The notes under the pieces were generated by a model. That model was given only the letters and a program-made list of their open reading frames with translations, made no database searches and was not told where the DNA came from. A program made the translations under genes and the position numbers. This document shows, piece after piece, positions 51,126 through 60,612 of a stretch of DNA of 64,000 bases (position 1 is its first letter; the number at the start of each line of letters is the position of its first letter). Source of the DNA: Colletes latitarsis (taxonomy: Eukaryota > Arthropoda > Insecta > Hymenoptera > Colletidae); assembly GCF_051014445.1 (NCBI RefSeq), contig NC_135141.1, positions 9,920,001 to 9,984,000 on the forward strand, read 5' to 3'.

Positions 51126-51773
51126 GGATTGAGAGAGATGGCCGACATCTTCGCCCAAGAAGAGGACGTTTCATCGCAGAAGGCGAGGATCGGGTTTTCT
51201 TACCGGCCGCGGAGGACTCTCCATTTCCGCAGGTCAGAACGGCCGGGGAAGTGCGATTCTCCCCGGGGAGGGTCGCCCCCCAGTCATGCTCGACTCTAAT
51301 AGCGGAGTGGGGCACAGACGGTCGGACGGCGGAATTGTGGTATGTTCCACAACCGATCTTCGAGGAAATTCTCCTTGGAGATTGGGGAACATCCCATGGG
51401 AAGTTCTCTCGTGAGGCTGGGGGGGAACCCGCATCCGGGAAGACATCAAGAAAGAAGTACGCAAGTCGTAAGAGTCAAGAGGAGGGCGAGGAGCGGTCGG
51501 GATTTAAGTTCCATCCAGAGGAATCGCACAAAGGACTTAGACCGGCGCCTTGCTCAAGGTTTTTGAGTGGTTCTCCTTGGGACGAAGGACGAATGTCAAG
51601 GCGCTGACTGTCTGATAAAGGCCACTCAGGTAAATGTTCGACCTATTAGTTTATCCACTTTACAGACAGAGGTGTACAGGTTCGACGCAGCTTTGCGACA
51701 ACCCGGAGGTCAGGAGACTACGGGTGAAGTTGGCTGTTCGAACGGAATTTGCAGCGGTCGGGCCGACCGCTCT
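51126..51773 (+). other. Gypsy region between pol and polypurine tract
   Basis: About 650 bp with no recognised domain. A 161-codon frame (51122-51607) begins with GTG overlapping the pol stop, but two other frames are also open here and the composition shows no known motif, so I do not call it a gene. A small dyad (AGCGGTCGG pairing with CCGACCGCT, 51752-51770) lies near the end. Confidence 0.6.
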
Positions 51774-51790
51774 GAAGGAAGAGGGAGCAG
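51774..51790 (+). promoter_or_regulatory. Polypurine tract
   Basis: GAAGGAAGAGGGAG at 51774-51787 plus CAG, directly before the 3' LTR. In LTR elements this purine run survives RNase H and primes plus-strand cDNA. Confidence 0.75.
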
Positions 51791-52100
51791 TGTTGCGACG
51801 GTATGAAGATGCCGCGCAATACCGCGAAATTGCATCGTCGCAATGGTGTGAAGAGGCTTCGCGATGAGGTGAAGCTGCCACACGAAAACGAGCGGATGCG
51901 AGATCCCGAGCCTTCCGGTTGCTGAGAGACCGGAAACGATTTGAAGATAAGAATTACGGCAGATCGCAAGGCGAACAAACGTATTGAAAAGCACTGTTGT
52001 TAATAAAGTTCCTAGTTTACATTAGTGTGTTACGTTGTGCTGTTTTAATTGTGTTGTGACAATATGAGGCGAGCGACGAGCAATACTCCCCGGCGCAACA
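51791..52100 (+). repeat. Gypsy 3' LTR
   Basis: 310 bp; identical by eye to the LTR at 14-323 and about 1% different from the 5' LTR. AATAAA at 52002-52007. The right flank starts with ATAT, completing the target duplication. Confidence 0.95.
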
Positions 52101-54170
52101 ATATTAACCGGGCCCTGGTTTAGCTGACTATTTCAGTGTGGTACCACAATACTACGTTATCCAAACCAGAAGAAAACCCAGGAACTGGCCAACAAGTATG
52201 CGAAAAATGCGAAAGTATGAGGCAGATGTGGTCAAATACCAGACCTACCTGGTGTTATCCTTTAAAATATTGATCGGCACCTGGTTTATTGACTGTTTCA
52301 GTGTGGTACCACATTACTACGTTATCCAAACCTGAAGAAAACCCAGGATCTGGCCAAGAAGTATGCGATAAATGCGAATGTATGAGGCAGATGGGATCAA
52401 ATACCAGACCTAACTGGTGTTATCCTTTAAAATATTGATCGGGGCCTGGGTTAATTGACAGTTTCAGTGTGGTACCACATTACTACGTGATCCAAACCAG
52501 AAAAAGCCCAGGATCTGCCCAACAAGTATGCGATAAATACGAAAGCATGAGCCAGATGATTGCAAATACCAGAACTTACACAAACCTAACCGGCGTTATC
52601 CTATAATGTACTGATCGTATCCAGGTTTAATTGACAGTTTCAGTGTGGTACCACATTACTACGTGATCCAAACCAGAAGAAAACCCAGGATCTGGCCAAC
52701 AAGTATGCGAAGAGTGCCAACGTATGAGCCAGATGAAGGCAAATCACAGACCTAAACGAGACCCAACCGGTGTTATCCTTTAAAATATTGATCGGGACCT
52801 GGTTTATTGACTGTTTTAGTGTGGTACAACATTACTACGTGGTCCAATCCAGAAAAAGCCCAGGATCTGCCCAACAAGTATGCGATAAATGCGAATGTAT
52901 GAGGCAGATGGGATCAAATACCAGACCTAACTGGTGTTATCCTTTAAAATATTGATCGGGGCCTGGTTTAATTGACTGTTTCAGTTTGGCACCACATTAC
53001 TACCTGATCCAAACCAGAAGGAAACCCAGGATCTAGCCAAGATGTATGCGAGAAATGCGAAAGTATGAGCCAGATGAGGAAAAATCCCAGATCTAATCGA
53101 GACCCAAACGGTGTCATCCTTTAAAATATTGATCGAGGCCAGGTTTAATTGACTGTTTCAGTGTGATACCGCATTACTACGTGATCCAAACCAGAAAAAA
53201 CCCTGGATAAGGCCAACAACTATGCGATAAATGCGACAGTATGAGCCAGATGATTGCAAATACCAGACATAATCGAGACCCAACAGGTGTTATCCTTTAA
53301 AATAGTGACCGAGGCCAGGTTTAATTGACTATATCAGTGTGGTGCCACATTACTACGTGGTCCAAACCAGAAAAAGCCCAGGATCTGCCCAACAACTGTC
53401 CGATAAATGCGAAAGTATGAGCCAGATGATTGCAAATACCAGATCTAATCGAGACTCAACCGGTGTCATCGTTTAAAATATTGATCGAGGTCAGGTTTAA
53501 TTGACTGTTTCAGTGTCGTACAACATTACTACGTGGTCCAAACCAGAAACAGCCGAGGAACTGGCCAAGAAGTATGAGAAGAATGCGAGCGTATGAGCCA
53601 GATGAGGGCAAATCGCAGATCTAAACGAGACCTAACCGGAGTTGTCCTCTAAATTATTGATCCAATCCAGGTTCAGTTGACTGTTTCAGTGTGGTACCGC
53701 ATTCCTACGTCATCCAAACCACAAAAAGACAATGGTCTGGCCAACAAGTATGCAAAAAATGCGAACGTATTAGCCAGATGAAGGCAAATAGCATATCTAA
53801 ACGAGACCCATCCGGTGTTATCCTTCAATAAATTAACCGGGGCCTGGTTTAATTGACTGTTTCAGTGTGGTACCACAAAACTACCTGGTTTAATTGACTG
53901 TTTCAGCGTGGTACCTCCAAACCAGAAGAAAACCCAGTATCTGGCCAAGAAGTATGCGAAAAATGCGAAAGAATGGGGCAGATGGTGTCAAATACCAGAC
54001 CTAACTGGTGTTATCCTTCAAAATATTGATCGGGACTTGGTTTATTGACTGTTTCAGTGTGGCACAACATAACTACGTGATCCAAAAGAGAAAAAACCAC
54101 AGGATCTGGCCAGCAGGTATGCGAAAAATGTGAAAGTATGAGTCAGATGATTGCAAATGCCAGACCTAAC
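52101..54170. repeat. 176-bp satellite, zone 4, right of Gypsy element
   Basis: About 12 diverged monomers. The first 1.3 kb or so parallels 324-1770. A scrambled stretch at 53837-53930 contains a partial repeat of GGTTTAATTGACTGTTTCAG about 45 bp apart, so one monomer there is incomplete. No gene is visible. Confidence 0.92.
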
Positions 54171-57100
54171 ACAAACCTAACCGGTGTTATCATATAAAAT
54201 ATTGTTCGTATCCAGGTTTAGTTGACAGATTCAGTGTGGAACCTCATTACAACGTTAACCAAGCCAGAAAAAAACCTCATGATCTGGCCAAGAAGTATGC
54301 GAAAAATGCGACAGTATGAGCCAGATGATTGCAAATACCAGACCAAACACAAACCAAACCGTTGTTATCCTATAAAATATTGATCTAATCCAGGTTTAGT
54401 TGACAGTTTCTGTGTGGTTCCACATTACTACGTGATCCAAAAGAGAAAAAACCCCAAGATCTTGCCAAGAAGTATGCAAACAATGCGGAAGTATGAACAA
54501 GATGAGGGCAAATATCAGATCTAACCCAGACCTAACTGGTGGTATCCTCTAAAATATTGATCGGATCCAGATTTAATTGACTGTTTCAGTGTGGTACCAC
54601 ATTACTACGTGATCCAAAACAGAAAAAAACCCAGGATCTGGCCAACAGGTATGCGAAAAATGCGAAAGTATGAGCCAGATGATTGCAAATACCAGACCAA
54701 ACACAAACCAAGCCGGTGTTATCCTATAAAATATTGATTGAATCCAGGTTTAGTTGACAGTTTCAGTGTGGTACCACATTACTACGTGATCCAAAGGGGA
54801 AGAAACCCCAGGATCTGGCCAAGAAGAATGCGAAGAATGCGAAAGTATGAGGCAGATGAGGGCAAATCCCAGACCTAAAAGAGACCCAAGAGGTGTTATG
54901 CTCTAAAATAATGGTCGAATCCAGGTTTAATTGACTGTTTCAGTGTGGTACCACATTACTACGTGATACAAACCAGAAAAATCCCAGGATCTGCCCAACA
55001 GGTTAGCGAAAAATGCGAAAGTATGAGCCAGATGGTTGCAAATCCCACACCTAAACGAGACCCAACAGGCGATATCCTCGAAAATATTGATCGAGCCCAG
55101 GTTTAATCGACTGTTTCAGTGTGGTACCACGTGAGTACGTGATCCAAACCAGAAGAACGCAGGATCTGGCCAACATGAATGCGAAGTTTGCCAAAGTATG
55201 AGACAGATGATTGCAAATACCAGACCTAACACAAACCTAACTGGTGTTATCCTCGAAAATATAGATGGAATCCTGGTTAAATGGACTGTTTCAGTGTGGT
55301 ACCACATTACAACGAGATCCAAAACCGAAAAAAACCCAGGATCTGGCCAACAGGTATGCGAAAAATGCGAATGTATGAGCCAGATGATTGCAAATACCAG
55401 AACTAACACAAACTTAACCGGTGTTATCCACTTAAATATTCATCGAAAGCAAGTTTAATTGACTGTTTCAGTGTGTTACCACATTACTACGATATCCACA
55501 CCAGCAAAAGACCCCAGGATCTGGCCAAGAAGTATGGGAAATAAGCGAAAGTATGTGCCAGATGATTGCAAATACCAGAACTAACACAAACCTAACCGGT
55601 ATTATCCACTTAAATATTGATCGAATCCAGGTTTAATTTACTGTTTCGGTGTGGTACCACATTACCACGTGATCCAAAACAGAAAAAACATCTGGCCAAC
55701 AAGTATGCGAAAAATGCGGAAGTACGACCCAGACGAGGGCAATTCCTTGACCTAACTCGGACCTTACCGGTATTATCCTCGAAACTATTCATCGAAAGCA
55801 GGTTTAATTGACTGTTTTAGTGTGGTACCACATTACTGCGATATCCACACCAGCAGAAAACCCCAGGATCTGGCAACAAGTATGCGAGAAATGCGGATGT
55901 CGAGCCAGACGAGAGCAATTCCCAGACCTAACAGAATCCTAACCGGTGTTATTCACTAAAATATCGAACGAACACAGGTTTAATTGACTGTTTCAGTGTG
56001 GTACCACATTACTACGTTATCCACACCCAGAAAAAACCCGCGGATCAAGCCAAGGAGTATGCGAAAAATGCGAAAGTATGAGCCAGATGATTGCAAATAC
56101 CAGACCAAACAGAAACCAAACCGGTGTTATCCTATAAAATATTGATCGAATCAAGGTTTAGTTGACAGTTTCTGTGTGGTTCCACATTACTACGTGATCC
56201 AAAAGAGAAAAAACCCCAGGATCTGACCAAGAAGTATGCGAAAAATGCGGAAGTATGAGCCAGATGATTGCAAATACCAGACCTAACACAAACCTAACCG
56301 GTGTTATCCTATAAAATATTGATCGAATCCGGGTTTAGTTGACAGTTTCAGTGTGATTCCACATTACTACGTGATCCAAAGGGGAAGAAACCCCAGGATT
56401 TGGCCAAGAAGTATGCGAGAAATGCGAAAGTATGAGCCAGATGATTGCAAATACCAGACCAAACACAAACCAAGCCGGTGTTATCCTATAAAATATTGAT
56501 TGAATCCAGGTTTAGTTGACAGTTTCAGTGTGGTACCACATTACTACGTTATCCACACCCAGAAAAAACCCGCGGATCAAGCCAAGGAGTATGCGAAAAA
56601 TGCGAAAGTATGAGCCAGATGATTGCAAATACCAGACCAAACAGAAACCAAACCGGTGTTATCCTATAAAATATTGATCGAATCAAGGTTTAGTTGACTG
56701 TTTCAGTGTGGTACCACATTACTACGTTATCCAAACTAGAAAAAAGATCTGGCCAACAAGTATGCGAAAAATGCGGAAGTATGAACCAGATGAGGGCAAA
56801 TACCAGACCTAACCCATACTTTACCGGTGGTATCCTCTAAAATATAGATCGAATCCAGGTTAAACGGGCTGTTTCAGTGTGGTACCACATTACTACGTGA
56901 TCTAAAAGAGAAAAAACCCCAGGATCTGGCCAACAAGTATGCGAAAAATGCGAAAGTATGAGCTAGATGATTGCAAATACCAGACCTAACACAAACCTAA
57001 CCGGTGTTATCGTATAAAATATTGATCGAATCCAGGTTTAGTTGACAGTTTCAGTGTGGTTCCACATTACTACGTGATCCAAAGGGGAAGAAACCCCAGG

Positions 57101-57340
57101 ATCTGGCCAAGAAGAATGCGAAGAATGCGAAAGTATGAGGCAGATGAGGGCAAATCCCAGACCTAAGCGAGACCCAACAGGTGTTATGCTCTAAAATATT
57201 GATCGATGGCAGGTTTATTTGACTGTTTCAGTGTGGTACCACATTACTACGTGATCCAAAACAGAAAAAAACCCAGGATCTGGCTAACAAGTATGCGAAG
57301 AATGCGAAAGTATGAGGCAGATGAGGGCAAATCCCAGACC
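54171..57340. repeat. 176-bp satellite, zone 5 (GATTGCAAATACC subfamily)
   Basis: About 18 diverged monomers. Typical are GATTGCAAATACCAGACC, TCCTATAAAATATTGATCGAATCC and TTTAGTTGACAG. Two similar stretches (about 54700-54800 and 57010-57200) share AAAGGGGAAGAAACCCC. The array is broken off at CCCAGACC by the poly(T) end of a LINE. No gene is visible. Confidence 0.92.
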
Positions 57341-57364
57341 TTTTTTTATTTTTTTTTTTTTTTT

Positions 57365-57911
57365 ACGTGGTGAAATCCTCATGGACAGCCCGGCTCCCTG
57401 GGGGGGGAGGCCGGGGTAGTGCCGGACTCTTACCGGCTAAAACACCACGGTGACCGCCTGCGCCCTTTATCTGGGGAGAGTCACGGGAATCAAACTAGCG
57501 ATACTACCGTGACTCTCCCCGTTGGCGCAACGCCCTACTACGGGCTCTTCCCTAGGGAGGAGATGTTATCGTCCTCCCCCAATGGGGGGCAAACTAATCT
57601 GATTGCCCCCCGGCGACGCGGCGCGGTCACACGCTACGTCGCCCCCACTCGTGCCGTTGCTACTAGCCGCGACCGGGCCCACACCCGATCGCGACCACGG
57701 CTGCGGGGCCGGCTAACACTGCCGACCCCGCTAGAAGGGGACCCTGCCACGGGCCCTTGGTACGGTGATGGGCTGGGTATGAGGGGGAATGAGGGGACAA
57801 GTCCCTCACCTCGCACCACAAACACCATCACCGACCCCTTCGCGCTCCCCCTGCCATGGGGAGCGGTGGAGGGTCTTACGGTCGGCGTCGCCGCCGGCCC
57901 CCCACCTCCTC
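57365..57911 (-). other. 3' UTR of element 1
   Basis: GC-rich non-coding tail. It has strong dyads on either strand: GGGGAGAGTCACGG (57473-57486) pairs with CCGTGACTCTCCCC (57507-57520), and GGGGGGCAA pairs with TTGCCCCCC near 57584-57611. Such structures are common near LINE 3' ends, where the reverse transcriptase binds; a role here is inference. Confidence 0.75.
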
Positions 57912-59950
57912 TCACGCCCTTTCGGCGTCTTCCTTGGCGGCCATGACCTCCTCACAAAACAAGGCCATGGCCGCCCACGCCTCCTCACTGCCGACTATTG
58001 CACGAATGACGGCCGGCAGCGAGAGGTCCGCCCCAATCGCTCTAACGAGGGCACCGCGCTGAGCTGCCCACGCCGGAGAAAACTCCAACGTGTGCTGCGC
58101 GGTGTCCTCCTTTCCCCTGCAGTGACGGCACGCAGCCGTTGCCTCCCGCCCTATCCGATGCAGGTACCGACCGAAGCAACCGTGTCCGGTCAGTACCTGT
58201 GTCAGGCTGTAGGTGGGCGTACCCCAGCTACGGCCCACCCAGGCATAAAACACTGGGCGGACCGCCGCGGCGACGCGATCATCCCGCTGGTCTGGCTTGG
58301 ATAACCAGACCAGCCACCGACTATAGACGCGTCGCCGCGCCTGGCTTCGGGCCCTGGCGGCCTCCTCGCCGTGCGGGTCCACGCCCCGCTGGCGAAGGTC
58401 GCAGAGGTTTTGATAGACCTCTGCGTCCATTTTCGCCACCAGGTGAAACGGTGCGGAACCCGCCAGCAAGGTTGCGGCTGTGTAGGAGATCGTGCGATAA
58501 CCCCGCACGACTCTGATGGCGACCAACCTCTGTATCCGACGGAGTACAAATGCACCCCGCCGGTTGGCCATCAGACCGCCGGCCCATACTGGCGCGCCAT
58601 AAAGCGCCATGGACCGGACGACTCCCAAATACAGCCGCCGTGCCGCCATGTTGGGCCCCCCGAGATTAGGCATTATGCGGCCTAACGCGGCCGCTGCCCT
58701 CTCAATACGGGGACCCAACCCTTCCAAATGATGCCCGAACCGCCAGTAGCTGTCGAGGGTGAGGCCCAAATACTTCATCCGACGCCCCACCCCAACTTGG
58801 GCTCCGCCCACCCATAGAGACGCCTGGCGCGGCAGCCGCCGACCACTGACATTACACAGCCAGATGGCCTCGGTCTTCTGGGGTGCCACGCGCAACCCCA
58901 GACGCTCTACCTCGGCGACGACTCCTGCCGTCCCTACCTCCGCGAGGGCCACGGTCCTCATCCACGTATCCCCGCCGGCTATCACCAGGGTGTCGTCAGC
59001 ATAACAAACCAACGACACGCCGACGGGGAGGTCAGCCCGCAGCACCACGTCATACGCCAAGTTCCACAGGAGCGGCCCAAGGACCGACCCCTGTGGAACC
59101 CCGCGGTGCACCGCTCTCTGCACCATCCCGTTCCGTCCCGGATATTGGACTACTCTGCCCCGCAGATAATCCCCGATCAGTCGGCATAGATAGGCGGGCA
59201 CCCGGTGGTACTGGAGTGCCCGACCTATCGCCCCCCAGGAGACGGTGTTAAAGTCGTTGACTATGTCCAACGAGACTGCCAACGCCACACTCCCCCCGGG
59301 AGATTCCCGATTCCGCCAGGGTCCGTACGGTCGCTATGGCGTCGACCGTGGAACGGCCCCGGCGAAAGCCGAACTGTCGGTCGGCCAGATCGGGGCCGAC
59401 GCAGGACAGGTGCTGCTCGAGTCGGGATACTATGACCCGCTCGAGGAGCTTTCCAGCCTCGTCCAGAAGACATATGGGTCGGAACGCGGTTGGAGAATCC
59501 GCGGGCTTCCCTGGCTTGTGGAGGAGGACCAACCTCGCCACCTTCCATATAGGGAGGAATTGGCCGGTCCGTAGGCACGCGTCAAAGACGCGAATCAAGC
59601 CGGACCCCAGAACGCCCACCGCTACTGCCCAGGCCCTGCCAGGTATGCCGTCCGGTCCTGGCGCCGTCTTCTTGGCAGCCATTCTCCGGACGGCCCTAGC
59701 CAGCTCCTCCTCGGAGACCCCCAGTTCGTCGGACCACCAAGGCGGGTGATCCGGCTGTGGCTCGGGGGGTTGCAGGAACGCCTCTCCCCCAACGGGGAAG
59801 AGGACGCGCATAGTTTCCCCGAGCAGCTGGGGGTCGAGGCTCTCTCTGATCGGGGGCGCCCATGATCGCATCTTGCCTGCGACCATATGATAGGGGCGTC
59901 CCCATGGATTTGCATCCACAGAGCCGAGGAGCTCAGTCCATGCCTGGGCT
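57912..59950 (-). pseudogene. Element 1 ORF2 remnant: RT and C-terminal domain, frameshifted
   Basis: Two overlapping frames are needed: about 59950-59248 (from AWTELLGSVD through the RT fingers, LVLLHKPGK and FRPICLLDEAGK) and 59288-57912 (SLDIVNDF, GVPQGSVLGPLLWN, CYADDTLV, then thumb and C-terminal part). The break is a one-base slip in or near the C run at 59292-59297. The catalytic aspartates (SLD and YADD) remain. In the C-terminal finger (CRHC...H...) the last cysteine is serine (EFSPAW). The apurinic-type endonuclease normally N-terminal in ORF2 is missing. An intact protein would nick target DNA and reverse-transcribe the element RNA there; this one cannot be made in one piece. Confidence 0.9.
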
Positions 59951-60611
59951 ATCGCAGTCGGGCATCACCCTAGTGAGGAGGGGGCCCAGGTCCTTCTCGC
60001 GCCCGGTGGCAGCGGTCACTGAGACTGCCGCATTTTTCGGCAGCCTTGGTAGCTTGACCGCCGCCGGCTGGGCAACACCCTTCTTTTTATTTCCAGCCGC
60101 GGCATTTGTGGCTGGCCGACCTGCTGCGGAGGGCTTTCCGCCCATGAAAGAGGGTGCAGCGGGCAACGCACCCTTATTGCCGCCCTTCTTCTTGCCCCGC
60201 CGCACCACCTCTGCCCAGGTGTCCTGCCCTTCGTTGGCGGTGGTTGGGGTGGACCGCGCCTTGGTGTGGGCTAGCGGAGCGGACCTGCCGCCAACCGCCT
60301 TGGGAAGTGGTGGTGGGGGATGAGGCCCAGCCTTCGGTTGGGTTGAAACTTTCTCGGCAGGTGGCTTTGCCACAGCCGCCGCTGCTGCGGCTGATTGTCC
60401 ACCTTGGGCCTTAACTGCTCCCTTCTTCTTGGGGATCGCTTTGGGAAGTTCCGCGGGGACTTTCGCAGGGGCACACTCGCTGCCTGGTTTTGTCGTCGCG
60501 GTCCCCTTCCCTTTCCCTCTTGGCGCCTCAGGCCTTTCCGACGTAGCCGTCGGTGCCGTCCTCACGGATTGAGGTGGAGGCACCGGACATTTCCCAAGTG
60601 GCGGCCGGGAT
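59951..60611 (-). pseudogene. Element 1 ORF1 (gag-like), distal part
   Basis: About 218 codons continuing the ORF1 frame from the other side of element 2: the frame matches exactly across the insertion if one copy of the 16-bp target duplication is left out. It is rich in Ala, Pro and Lys, with the motif TWAEVVRRGKKKG and then LPKNAAVSVTAATG, both in the style of R1-clade ORF1. It ends at the internal deletion (stop at 59933-59935 in ORF2-derived sequence), so the CCHC knuckles expected further on are missing. ORF1 proteins bind the element RNA. Confidence 0.8.
60596..60611. repeat. Left target-site duplication of element 2
   Basis: AAGTGGCGGCCGGGAT, repeated at 62901-62916 after the poly(A) run; the first two A bases are ambiguous, so 14-16 bp. 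Confidence 0.9.
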
Positions 60612-60612
60612 C

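Larger units (their letters stand above)
49348..52100 (+). mobile_element. Ty3/Gypsy LTR retrotransposon, internally deleted
   Basis: A 2,753-bp element with two 310-bp LTRs, primer binding site, polypurine tract and a 4-bp ATAT target duplication. The internal part (2,133 bp) jumps from just behind the primer binding site into the end of RNase H, so gag, protease, reverse transcriptase and most of RNase H are missing. The integrase end of pol is intact. The two LTRs differ at about three sites (near 49424, 49468 and 49505), so insertion was fairly recent. It could move only with enzymes from a complete relative. Confidence 0.93.

Noticed and set aside
51122..51607. Separate 161-codon gene (env-like) after Gypsy pol
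   Set aside because: No signal peptide, membrane segment or known motif, a GTG start overlapping the pol stop, and several frames open in the same stretch.
324..57340. CENP-B box in the satellite
   Set aside because: The closest strings (TTCGAATCCCGG near 6768, TCGAATCCGGG near 48660 and 56325) do not fit the TTCG....A..CGGG spacing.
324..57340. Telomeric repeat (CCTAA/TTAGG) origin
   Set aside because: Monomers contain two CCTAAC blocks, but these are isolated within a 176-bp unit. There is no run of the 5-mer anywhere in the window.
60553..60612. Start of the element 2 ORF at the ATG at 60553
   Set aside because: The target duplication ends at 60611, so those 20 codons are antisense ORF1 of element 1 and not part of the RT protein.
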